NCBI GenBank assembly: GCA_025617375.2
Contig: JAMYGW020000001.1
Coordinates: forward strand, 3,348,001 to 3,412,000
Source of the DNA: Acarospora socialis
Taxonomy: Eukaryota; Ascomycota; Lecanoromycetes; Acarosporales; Acarosporaceae
Length of the DNA: 64,000 nt
Reading direction: 5' to 3'
Of the stretch, positions 1-10,289 are shown piece by piece. The translations under genes and the position numbers were made by a program. Numbering within the stretch: position 1 is the stretch's first letter; the number at the start of each line of letters is the position of its first letter. The notes under the pieces are model-generated. The model was not told the DNA's origin. It did no database searches and saw only the letters and a program-made list of their open reading frames with translations.

Positions 1-375
1 TTGGCCGATGAGGAAGCCATCACAGACATCGAGGAGCAGGTTCAAGTGCGAGATAGCGAGATGACCGATGTGGCGGCCGATACCGAAGAAGAGCCACTCA
101 CAACCCCAGTCAACAACGTGTTCACCCCATTTTCTCCGCCAACGTCAGGTCGCGCCACTCGTGGATCTGCTGCCAAGCGTGTCCCGCCTGAACCCGTGGA
201 GTATCCCCCTTCCGACACAAGGAAGGCGAAGAAGACTAGTCCGTTCGACAGCTGGCAACGAAGCAAAGCTGGGGCTGGAGCCGGGCTGATCGGGAAGGGG
301 AAGAAAAGGGAAGGCGATATTATCGAGCGGAATGGTGGTACCGATGGCAAGAGAGTCAGGAGCGGTGCGGCTTAA
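1..375 (+). CDS. C-terminal part of an unidentified protein (5' end outside window)
   Basis: An open frame runs from the first base of the window to a TAA at 373-375, giving 124 residues. There is no convincing start, so it is the 3' part of a gene beginning upstream. The first 35 residues are acidic (Glu/Asp-rich). The rest is rich in Ser, Pro, Gly, Lys and Arg, with basic clusters such as RKAKK and GKGKKR and a stretch reading FSPPTSGRATRGSAAKR. This looks like the disordered tail of a nuclear or chromatin protein, but I recognise no domain and give no name. GC content and codon use are normal for the window. Confidence 0.5.
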   Translation: MADEEAITDIEEQVQVRDSEMTDVAADTEEEPLTTPVNNVFTPFSPPTSGRATRGSAAKRVPPEPVEYPPSDTRKAKKTSPFDSWQRSKAGAGAGLIGKGKKREGDIIERNGGTDGKRVRSGAA

Positions 376-3300
376 TGCATTGCCGACAAGGTCGTCGCGG
401 GTTGTAGAGCTCGGACCGACAGGCTTTGGCGTTCATCAACCTGGATAAAAAGACACTGACGAGAGGAGTTTGAATGGGAGAAGTTCGCTCATTAGCTTGT
501 AAAGCCTGTAGTTTAATGATGTACATGACTCGGTTCTGATTACCTAGTGATAGCATGAGGTAGTAAGCTGCAGTGCTCCTAGTTCCAGACTGAAATTGAG
601 AGATTCACAGACAAAGTTATAAATCGAGCATAAGGAACGTGATGGTTTTCTACACTTTGTTGGCTGGATGTGATTGAAAGTCCGGAAATAAGCCCTCACC
701 GTTTTTCTCCGCTGTATGGGTGGCCAAGCCGTTCCCTCCTTCGACGGCACAGCAACGTCACAACTGCCAAGAGAATTCCAGAGCATCGTGAGCGTAATAT
801 TAAGATGAGAATCGTAGGCCGCTAAGTGAAGCCCTACACTGATCCCAGTCCCGCAAGCGGTCACCTTCCCAGCAGAGCGCTTACGCACCGGCACAAATTT
901 CAATCACAGAGCCCCACCGGCTAGAGGGTCTCAGTGTCCCTCTGCGGCGTGAAGCTCGGGTTCGCCCTTTACCAAAAGGAAAATGGAACTACAAGACAAA
1001 CAGGACTTGCCACAAGAGAGCGATAAAACATTAATGGACTCCAGAGCACGTAAATGTCTGTTCCTTCCCGTTTGTTAAAGGAAGGAAACTGTGCTGTCAG
1101 CTCAGGACCTCAGTATTGATAGTACGGCGAGTTCGCTCTCCTGGAGCGCTGTAATGGACCAGAAAGGATAATAGGACATTGAGAAGAGCTAGGAATCTTT
1201 GCCCTTCTGGAGCGTAGAGGTTGAGATGTATAGATTTCTTGACAGCTATGTAGATACTGCTAGGGAGTTCCTCGTACATGTATTCCGTCGATGATGTGCA
1301 AAAATGAGAAGCATATGCCATCCGAACCATGGAGCCCTATCCGTAACCGTACAGCCGCAACGACCTCCCGAGTCACTCTCCTATGCAGTTCAAGAACCCA
1401 ATCATGCCGCCACCATGAACAGCTCCTCGTTTTTGCTTCCCAGACCTACCCAGTTATCAGAAATTCGACTGACTGTCGTTGGTGCAACCCCAATCAAGGC
1501 AGCCACCGTTCAAAAAACACTGCTCTAGCACCGACACCACCCCCGGCGGGGGGGTCTCCCAAGTATCTCATCTTAATGAAGAGAGAATATTATCGTCCTT
1601 GAACCAGGCCTTTGGCATATATCAACCTCCGTGCAATAACAGAGGGTCAGCCATCGTCACATAACACTGCTTTAAACACCATTCCCCGGGCAGTCCTCCG
1701 TACAGCAACAACCAAGACGCACCCTCTGAAGACGGTGAGCTGCCTGGCGCAGTACATGTCTATATTTGAGAGACCGCTGTTGTGACAGTCAGATTACGCG
1801 TTGCCAGCTTCTTCGAACCCCGGAGCTTTTTTGTGCCTGGAGAGAGACTGATAACTGTGGCGCACTATGGTATATGTTATTGTGAATCCGTACAAAGGCC
1901 TCTAAGCCTGGGATGCTGGCGACGATGGCACAGCGTACCAAGACCCGGGATGGTGTTCTAAGAAACATCACAATCCAAACTCAACCGCAATTCTAACCAG
2001 ATTTGTCATCCGACTAATAACGGCAACAATATTTCGACACATCTCTTCGTAGGCCACAAAGCGAGTGGAAGAAAACATCAACACCCAGCTGCACGACCTA
2101 GAAGTTCTCCTTGTGAAACAGGGCGAAGTTGGATCTGCCTCAGTAGCGCGAGGCCGCCGCAGCTGACCAGGGCGTAAACGAGACGACGTCGGACCGAGAA
2201 GGTAGCCTAAGACAACAGCCGGACAACTTGATAAAGGTCCGGTCTCCTGCAATCGTGATGAACAGTCAGTCCAAGAGTCTGCTTGCGCGATGGCGCAGAG
2301 GTATCAGCGCACTTGAATAAGCAGAAGTCAGTGCTGTCTCGCTCAACGTTATCCCATTGCAACAGAAGGACGGGGAACCATCGGACTGCTTTACACGGTA
2401 AGGGGCCCATAGGTATACGCCCGCCGCGTCCGAGCCGTGTGGGTGACAAAATCTACTGCCAGAAAGATGGATATAGACGACACGATATAAAGAGCAGTGT
2501 AGCTCAACGATGGAAGAGGCTGGTGCCTAGAAGTAGGCTTTTGACTCGCAGGACTTGCGCAAGAGAGTGTATGAAGGTAGGACAGGTAAGACAGAAAGAT
2601 TCGATAAGTCTTCGGAAATGAAAGATATTTTCCTGAGCTAGAATAGAAAACTCATGACACTCTTGTTTGTGAGGCGAGACACTATGTAAGAGTTCCTTAT
2701 TGGGAAGGAAACTGCCAAATGAGTAGTCACACCCGCGATGCTTAGATGAGGCATTATAGAATGAAGGTGCCCACGTCAACAGGTAGATTGAGACTTCGGT
2801 GTCTGTAAGCAGAGATTACAAGTTTACTTTTGTACTCCTAATGTCACGTGCCGGTTGTGGTACGCTTAGAAACACCCTCAAGTTGTCGGCCGCATCGGTG
2901 GTTAGGAGTCCAGACAGACATTTATATTCCAATTCTATCATCAATCTATCAAGCCAACAGATAAAGGACCAAGTGCACATGCTATAACTGGGTACACCAA
3001 TAAGATAGAGGAATGAGCACGCCCCCAGCCTAGCACATACCACTTCCCGATTCTGAAGCTGTCAACTGGGTCCCATAGAAATACGGGATATAGAAATACA
3101 TACCAACGCACTCTTACTCTCTACCACCGACGATATCATAGCGGACAGCTCGTTCCGGTCGCCTCATAGGCACCATCGCTTGTTCAAATACACCAGCAGA
3201 TCTGAATCTATAGCCCCCCCCCCGCCTCCACCCACGCTAGTGGTCTAATAACTCCCGGTTACGGATTTCTGCGAAGCGTCCGCAGCTCGAGAACACCGTG

Positions 3301-3681
3301 GAGTTGGGTAGGATCTGCACTTCAAAGATCCTCTGTTGAAGCGTTGGCCGTGGTTTGGAGACCTTCTGGCAGCCAGCGCTAGCCCTGAGGTTCTACTGAC
3401 CTCATAGCACTCTGACCAGGTACTGATTACTACAGGCTTGACGCGGTCCGCAAACCCAGCATTAATTCAGAGGTAACATCGTCGTTTCGCACGGAGGGAT
3501 CGGTTGTGAGACTTCAAGAACTGTCCCTTTCGCTCTGTGCAGCTGATCTTTCAACCTTGAACCATGCCACACGGCTGAGACCGCTAGGTATCTAAAGATT
3601 CACAGTTGTGGGTAGGATGTGGCATTGCTAAATGGAGAGGGCATCTTGACAGGATCTGACATATGTTAAATGTGAAACAGC

Positions 3682-3791
3682 GTTGGTGATAGGAAGCGCG
3701 TTGTTGATACGAAGCAGTATTGTTGATAGGATGGAGTTCCCTTCCTGTATCTTCAGTATGGCCCTAAGGGGATGCGGCGTTGTTGATAGGA
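3682..3791 (+). repeat. Four copies of a 13-bp motif, gttgttgatagga
   Basis: The motif gttgttgatagga or a one- to two-base variant occurs at about 3682, 3700, 3718 and 3779. Spacings are about 18, 18 and 61 bases. The copies lie just upstream of the TATA-like and pyrimidine-rich stretch at 3865-4030, so they could be a regulatory array, but no gene has been found downstream to support that. Confidence 0.45.
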
Positions 3792-3864
3792 GTCGGTGTG
3801 ATTCATGGGAGTTGGGTTCTTTCTCACATCTTAGAATGATACTGAAATGGGAAAAGTATTCTCA

Positions 3865-4030
3865 AGCCCTATATAAAGTCTGCTCTCATATAAAGTATGC
3901 TCTCACGAAAGGAATTCCCACTTTATACTCTCTAGTATAACTTCTCCGACATTCTCATTGATTGTCTCTTATTTTAACACCCCTTTCTTTTGCCCTCATT
4001 CCTCTCATCTCTTGCTTCTGGTACGTATGA
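3865..4030 (+). promoter_or_regulatory. Promoter-like stretch: TATA-type repeats then a pyrimidine tract
   Basis: Two near-identical 17-base units containing tataaag and ctctca sit at about 3870-3905. A long C+T-rich tract follows at about 3935-4020. Fungal promoters often have this order, a TATA element and then a CT-rich region before the start. No recognisable coding sequence begins within a few hundred bases downstream, so this could belong to the decayed gene at 4.5 kb or be a relic. Confidence 0.25.
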
Positions 4031-4502
4031 AACTAGAGAGTGAATCCCTGCCTTCGAGTTGACAATTTCACGTGATTTGTTGGGATACAATGAGATGCTG
4101 GATCATCCCAGCGCTGCTGCTTACCAAATGGGCCTTCATTGTCGAGGCTGCTCTGTAAAATCCAGTTCAGTATCTGGAACCCAGACAGAAACAAGAAACA
4201 CGGCAGGAATTCGATCAAACAACAGAGGTCTTTAAGTAGCAAAGGCTCTGTCGTTCTACCCCGGTAAGAATGGAGGGCGTACGGGCCTCGAAATCTGCGA
4301 ACCGAAATGCGGTGACCTTGTTAAAATGGCTCAGAAAGCGGGTGAGATGACCTCTGTGTCGTGTGTTGCGGGTAGGGCAAACATACCAAAAACACCGACT
4401 CCAACGGTAACTAGTATTCTCCGGGCAAGTGTGTATGCGACATACCTATCTTGGAAGAGCTGATCAACGACGTCCTCATGACCTTGCCAGCGGTAACCAA
4501 GA

Positions 4503-5879
4503 TTGGCTGTTCCATTCTTTTCAACGCCTTTGGGAAGGTCTTGGAGATGGGTGCAATGGCCATACCCAGGTGTTGGAGCAGAGATGACTCCTAGGATGAA
4601 AGCCACAGTACAAGCTACAAAAACAGTCACAGAAAACGGACAGGCGGCAAGCTCGTTCGTAAGCTGGTTCGCCAAACCTTGTGGAGCAGGCAAATATGCG
4701 GCTATGATCAACAAGATTTTCGACCCGTTAAGTAAAGTACCGTCTCTGTTGTGCCAGGACTTGGCTGCAAAGGCTAGAAGTGCCCAGGAGGGAAGAATGA
4801 CCCCGACAAGGACAAAGCTTGGTCATTCTCCGTCAATGAAGGACAATGACAAGCGTCCATCAACGAATAACCAGCCTTCGACGAAAACGGATCAACCTCC
4901 GTCAAGCAAGACCCAACCTACGGTATCTAGCACTCAGCCTCCTTCAACGACGAAGCCTCCACAAGAGCTTATTCTACCAAAACTACGCCTTTTTATATAA
5001 GAGAATACACTTTAGTTAGGAATTCCGAGGGTAGTACCGACGACGACCTGCGTTACCCCTTCCTGTGCCACAGTGGCAAAGTGTTCTGCGACTGCAACCA
5101 CCACAACCAAATTCACCTCAGCTACGCCAGCTTTGATCTGTGCTGCTTCATGCAGCAAGTGCAATCCAAAGCGGCAAGAGTCGACATTACCGCCAGATCT
5201 ATCTCAATCGGATACGAACCCTACTTGGACTCGAACATTATCCTGACCGAGATACATTTGTAAGGGGGAGATTAGGGTCGCTGGGAAGAACGCGCTGCAA
5301 GATAGTACCCGGATGGAAGGCGGCGAGGAGGTGGGGCCATCCTCAGGCGAAGCTTCTGCCATTCGGAAACACCGCGTTCAACACTGCGATACAGGGTGTG
5401 GGGCTGTACTGGGGTACTTGTCATGTCAGATCGAGGCATTTGGTTGGGCTCACTTTTGGCAGGGCCCTTCATTTTTGACTCCAGAATGATTTAACATCGA
5501 TGTTCTCTGGGCCTTGGAGCATGGAAGTGGCTACAACAACTTTCCCGGGCTTCCTCAATACGCCGTCAAAGGAGGCCCGTTTGGCCCAGACGCGAAGTGG
5601 AGGCAAATGATAATCTTTTCCTCGCGGGACAGAGAAAACCCACAACCGAAAGTTTACGGGTACCCGAAAGAAATCAAGGCTTTGGAGGCCGCCCTGCATA
5701 GGATCGTACCCGATACTCAAATTGAGCCCTTATACTGCACCCCTCCTCGAACTAAGTACGACCTAGACCATGCACCACCCAAGGACGGAACTCGCCTGGT
5801 TCAATATGACCATCGACAGCCAACCGAGGCCGAATATGGCCAGGGCCAAATCTGTACAATCCCTGTTCCAACCATTTAA
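4503..5879 (+). pseudogene. Decayed host gene: Ser/Thr/Pro linker, Cys-rich segment and C-terminal domain
   Basis: One frame reads as a single protein from about 4503 to the TAA at 5877-5879, interrupted by four in-frame stops (near 4998, 5013, 5244 and 5487) with no frameshift between them. In order it shows a Ser/Thr/Pro-rich linker (about 4850-4975), a Cys/Thr-rich segment (about 5031-5190, including ICAASCSKCNPK), and a globular-looking C-terminal part ending near 5868 with LVQYDHRQPTEAEYGQGQ. This layout resembles a family of secreted ascomycete proteins that I know only as hypothetical. The first two stops could lie in a short unspliced intron; the later two cannot be explained that way. 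At 5244 the codon is TGA between Ser and Pro, compatible with an Arg CGA changed to TGA. The N-terminus, and any signal peptide, is not evident. Most likely a pseudogene. Confidence 0.5.
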
Positions 5880-6895
5880 GTGTACGCCGAGGCTAAGCTT
5901 GCTTACACGATGGCCTGGCCCTCAAGCCCTAATCAACACTAGAAGCGAGAATTAAAATGTAACCCGCGCGATAACAGATTGAAACTTCTGCCACCGAAAG
6001 GGGATGGTGCCCCCAAAGCACGACACTCCAATATCGGGCGTCGAGTCATAGCACACAACTAGCAATACAAATTACCGAGCCAGTGGACACGAAACTCGGT
6101 GTCTTGATGGTAACTCCAGAGTGCTAGCAAAGCGTTGTTGGTCCCCAGAGACGACGTGAGGGCAGACATGTTATAGATATGGCTGCAGATATTAGATAGA
6201 AGACGAACAAACAACAGTGTCCATGTTCTTAGACCGCTGTAGTTGTTGTTAGAGGCACGTCTCTGCGTAGTCAACCGTTAGCCTAGCAGCTTCAGGGAGA
6301 TAAAGTAGGCACATGATAAGGTAACATAAAGGAACTGGCTGAGTTCCCGATGAAGATTGCATGAAAATAGGATGCGGCACGTGGGTCTTTGAAGGATTGA
6401 AGGAAATGGCGGAGTTCAGGCAGCAGCTTTGGCGGAAACGACAACAATAGATACCAGTTTCAGACCCTGAACGGAGATACCAATAGTAAGCTATTCAGTC
6501 TGGGGAGCCAGACCAGCAGGCTAAGATTTAGAGTGCTATCGATCATGGAGACAGGGATAACAGAGCGTGAGAAATCATCCCTTCTTGTACCCAGATTTTT
6601 CTTTCCTCTTACCCTTCCCACGTATTGATGATCGCTGTCCTTGCGAGGCAACTGGCGACAACTGGGGGGGAAGACCTTTGTATGGGCACAATATCAGAGG
6701 CCACGCTTTCGAAGGTCTCTCGACAAAGGCACTACCATTGGCTTTAGTGCCCTAGCGTGGGGGTTGCCATACCCACTTGAGCGGGTGTCAGTACGAATAT
6801 TGTAACAGAGACAGGGCGAGTCAGTTTGGGATATCAAGCCATGAAGCAGTTTACGATCACCAGGAGATGATAAGGCACATTGTTTTGTAAATATA
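5880..6895. other. About 1 kb without a recognisable gene
   Basis: I see only short unrelated frames on both strands between the decayed gene and the 3' end of the galactokinase locus. There is no repeat, RNA gene or clear promoter that I can support. Confidence 0.4.
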
Positions 6896-7572
6896 TTAGT
6901 TTGTACCAACAGCCCCCCCAACGCACCCCAAACAACACCCGCAACACGCCAGAAAACCCGCCAACGCCTCCTCGCCCGCATGGGCAACGGCCTCCCCAAT
7001 CACCGTGAGGATCTCCACATTCCACCGCCCCTCCCACCCCTCCGCGATCGGCCGGATCGTGGTGTCTCGCCACCACGGCCATGGATCACGGAGGGATGGG
7101 AGGGTCTCCGGGACCAACCTCCGCCCGAAGGCCCCCACCGCCGGCCGCCACGTCTCCCTCCACCTCTCTGGCAGTGTGGCCATGTCGTCCCTGCGGTTGT
7201 GAAACCACAGGGCCGCCCGAGACGTCGCCACCGACGGTCTCGGGATCCCGGAGTCATCACCCTCCGGGGGCCACACCCCATCCTCCGACGGGTCCTCGAC
7301 CCCCAACACCAACCCCTCGTCATCCCTGGACAAAAACTGAGGCGATTCGCCTCGGCAATTGTACCTCCACCACTCCTCCGCGCGGCGGCGGCGCGAGGCC
7401 GAGCGGAACTGGTCCGCCGCGCGGAGGTGGTCGTGGAGGTGTTGTCGGATGTGGGCGGGGGGTGGTGGGGGGCCGAGCCCGGCCCTCTCCAAGTCTATTG
7501 TCGACAGGTCACTGCTGTGACCGTCCCGGTTTCTTGGGAGGGGCTTCTTCGGGTCGAGGAGCTTCTTGGTAC
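6896..7572 (-). CDS. Open tail downstream of galactokinase (long isoform or overlapping gene)
   Basis: If the 59-nt galactokinase intron (7631-7573) is retained, the reading frame does not stop. It continues about 240 residues to 6896, giving a 780-residue protein. The tail is Arg/Trp-rich (for example RSASRRRRAEEWWRYN) and ends in a hydrophobic, Cys-rich stretch, LAGFLACCGCCLGCVGG, that could sit in or on a membrane. This stretch is distinctly more GC-rich than its surroundings, so long open frames also appear on the other strand. I cannot exclude chance openness in GC-rich 3' sequence. It could be an intron-retention isoform, a separate overlapping gene, or non-coding. I do not recognise the tail. 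Confidence 0.35.
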
Positions 7573-9238
7573 CTGGTAGAGTTGTTAGTAGTTGTGGGGG
7601 CCCCTGCGTATATGAAATGGTGATGTCATACAACATCGCTCCCGAGCCAGGGGTACTCGCGATGATTGCTTGCTGGAGGTCGCCGGAGGAGATGTTGGGG
7701 AACTTCGGCAGATAGTATTCGTTGGTCCACGCTGCTTTGATGGCCTCCACTTTGTCCTTTGGCACTAAATGTACGGAACAACCCCCCCAGCCCGCGCCTG
7801 TCAGGCGGCTTCCGTAAGCACCATGGTGACGTGCAATCTTGCAAAGCTCATCTAGTTCTGGACAGCTGCATTCGTAGAGTGTTCGGCAGGATTCTTGTGT
7901 CTCGTTCATCAGGGTTCCAAGGGCGGTGTGTAGAGTTTCGTTGCGACGTTGGTTCAGTAGAGTTCGGAATTGCAGCACCCTTAACGCTTCCTCAAAGACG
8001 TGCTGTGCTCGCTGGTTCAACTTAAATTTCTCTGCCCGCACTGGAAACTTCGACATGTATTGCTTTTCCAGTTCGGTTGTAGATGTCTCGAGTATGGTCG
8101 CAATTTGCTCTCGTGTGTATCCGTCATGATCCAGGTGTCGGTTGGTAAGGTCAATCATCAGTACGAGGTCGCACATCATTTGTCGGTCGTGGTCTTCGGT
8201 AAAGGGTATCTCGCCCGCGCTGCTCTCATCGTCAGGAGTTCCAGTGTGTGTTTTCGTGTATGCATCCTGAAAGCCTCGTAAACTGATCCCCAATGGTCCC
8301 GAGTCCGCTTCGAGTGTGCAACCAGTGATTTTTGCGAGTACTGCCGCTGCCAGTGTACATTCCACCACACGCAGGTTATAACACTCGGGAGCTGTGACGT
8401 GCTTGTCGGCCGCGACGAAACTTTGAGCGATGAGAAAAGTGAGTTCTGGTTCAACCCGAGGAAATCCGATGGCTTTAGCCTGGAGTGTTGGAAAGAATGA
8501 AACGCTAGTAGCTGAGTTTCGAATGGAGAAGACAGAAGCCGCTTGATCCATGCCACCCGAGTTGACACCAACAGCACGCTCCGCGACGATGGCAAGTTCG
8601 ACCAGGTCCTTTTTTGAAAACTTGGTCTCTCCGTTGGCTTTCAGAACTGCTAATGCACTGGCGCACACAAACGCTGCACTGCTCGATAGCCCACCGCCGC
8701 TAGGAACGTTGCCATCAACCATAACTTCCATGTTGTCGGGCAAGAAGGTGTCGATTCCTTCCCAGAGCTTGAATAAAAGTTCCATGGCACCACGTACGCC
8801 GGCTTTGAAGTAGTTTGTCCATTCGTGAGTAGCAGCATTGATGTGTACTTCTCCGTTAGGTAGAATGCGGAACTCGCTCGGCGGGAACTTAGAAGAATCG
8901 ACGTTCGCGATAGAAACGGTTGCTCCGTGACCTCGACCAGGACGAGAGTGAGAAGTGGTAGTAGATACGGCGACAAGAACATCAGCTGTAACGGCCATGG
9001 GAAGGACTTCGTAGAGTGAGTAATCGATATGCTCTCCGATGATGTTGACACGACCCGGACTGCGAGCCACGAACTCCGCTGGGTGGTGGTAGTGCTCTTG
9101 AAACTTATTGAGGAGTTTGGTCCATCTTTCGGTCTGCGCAGGAACGGCGTCTTCAGGGTAGATGACGTTGATGGAAAGCACGGAAGGTACTGGATCATCC
9201 ATCCTGCGGATGTGCTCTGTGACGTTGTATTCAGCCAT
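7509..9238 (-). CDS. GAL1: Galactokinase
   Basis: Galactokinase phosphorylates galactose to galactose-1-phosphate at the head of the Leloir pathway in the cytosol. The protein carries the three GHMP-kinase signatures: the galactose-binding GRVNIIGEHIDYS (residues about 62-74), the phosphate loop GGGLSSSAAF (about 181-190) and a C-terminal GSRLTGAGWGGCSVH (about 475), plus NSGGMDQAAS (about 226-235). I start at the ATG at 9238 because it lies directly after an intron acceptor (branch-like gctaac, then cacag); a frame continuing upstream to 9295 is intronic. A 59-nt intron at 7631-7573 has a perfect TACTAAC branch site. Splicing it preserves GAMLY and reaches a stop at 7511-7509, giving 556 residues, near the 520-530 usual for fungi. 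Exons: 9238-7632 and 7572-7509. Its 3' end continues into an unusual open frame (see next entry). Confidence 0.93.
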
Positions 9239-9600
9239 CTGTGATCGTGTTAGCCATCTCTCTAGAGGTATTAGAGGGGATATGTAGTATGTCATGGCTT
9301 ACTTTGTTAATTGATTGAAATTGGACGAGTCTGAAAGACGAGAGTATCCTGCATCCATGTAAGCAGATGCTACCACAAGCTGGACTTTCTCTGGCATGAC
9401 ATTAAACTCACTGTATGAAGCGTTTGAAAGTACGTGGATGGAGTCAAATAAGATCCTGCAAACAGTGTAAGTCATTGCTTCAGCGAAATAGGGAGCTTGC
9501 GTGTGACCATGACTTACTGGACGAGGCACTGTGTGTTCTGAAGAAAAAAGAAGAGAAAACGAGGGAGAAAGGGTGTTTATATACATACCTGCGGTGGCTA
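9239..9600 (-). promoter_or_regulatory. Galactokinase promoter and leader with two introns
   Basis: On the minus strand a TATATAAA box lies at 9583-9576, followed by a CT-rich tract of about 35 bases. Two intron-like segments then precede the ATG: 9517-9456 (gtaagt to ttgcag, 62 nt) and 9302-9239 (gtaagc to cacag, 64 nt). The second ends on the base before the start codon. Leader introns this close to the start can affect expression or start choice. That is an inference; the splice motifs are what I see. Confidence 0.55.
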
Positions 9601-9602
9601 GG

Positions 9603-10289
9603 CGACGAGACCCAAATCTCAAGGAAAGGGGAAGGTGGACAGGTAGTTACCGTGTAGATGCCCTCTTTGGTAGCCCTTCCTTCTATGTCAGGACCAAGTG
9701 AGGGCAGCTTGGTCTCCTCCCAGAGCTTTCTCGGAATTCTTCGGAGATGATATGGTCAATGTGTGCAAGAGATAGTGCCTATCCTGCTGTTTTGATCAGT
9801 GACGGCGGTGAGTGACTTACCTGCTGGTATGGCTTTGGCCGTTGGTTCTTGACTTCCTGGAGATTATTTGGTGATAATTTGCAGATGGTGGGGCTCGAAG
9901 GGTACGAGTTCGAATGTACCTTCCTGACAGGCGCCTCAAAGTGCCCCGCCATGCTGAGTAAGGTAAGGTAAGAGCCGTCCTGGAGTCAAAGCTCGTACTT
10001 AACCCGAAATAGTTAGTTAGCTGTACCTTTAAGGTATTTGTACCTAGGTAAGGTACGTTGTCCGACATCGGTTCTCACTAACAAATTAGCGCATACATTA
10101 TTACACATAGTTAGGTGAAGAAGGTGTTCTGGTTTTGCCGCCATCACCCACCGCCGAAAAAGGTCTTCTCCACATTATTACTTTCTCAATTGAAAAGAAA
10201 CGTGACTCACCTCACCTCACCATCATCTACCAATTCCCTTTGCAAGGCGTGGCACTTTACCTCGAGTCTTCTTGAACATATCTCTCACA
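9603..10289. other. Divergent intergenic region, galactokinase to acetolactate synthase
   Basis: About 690 bases separate the two divergent genes. The region holds several GGTA/TACC-type short repeats (about 9958-9970 and 10024-10055, for example tacctaggtaaggtac). Such repeats are common in ascomycete intergenic DNA and may form local hairpins. I see no open frame that looks genuine. Confidence 0.4.

Larger units (their letters stand above)
376..4502. other. 4.1 kb with no recognisable gene
   Basis: Base composition is ordinary (about half GC), unlike the AT-rich block, but I find no protein family on either strand. Open frames are short and scattered, with no shared codon texture. Visible items are a C-run near 3211-3221, a four-copy short repeat at 3682-3791, and a promoter-like stretch at 3865-4030. 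It may be old decayed coding DNA or true intergenic sequence; I cannot tell which. Confidence 0.5.

Noticed and set aside
4331-4714. Minus-strand frame with a hydrophobic segment
   Set aside because: It overlaps the decayed plus-strand gene, has no family resemblance, and a lone hydrophobic run is weak evidence.
6980-7623. Long plus-strand frames across the galactokinase 3' region
   Set aside because: They lie in a GC-rich stretch where stops are rare in every frame, are Pro/Arg/Gly-biased, and oppose the better supported minus-strand gene.
9880-9920. tRNA-like gagttcgaat loop
   Set aside because: The bases look like a T-loop but no anticodon arm or acceptor stem can be folded around it.
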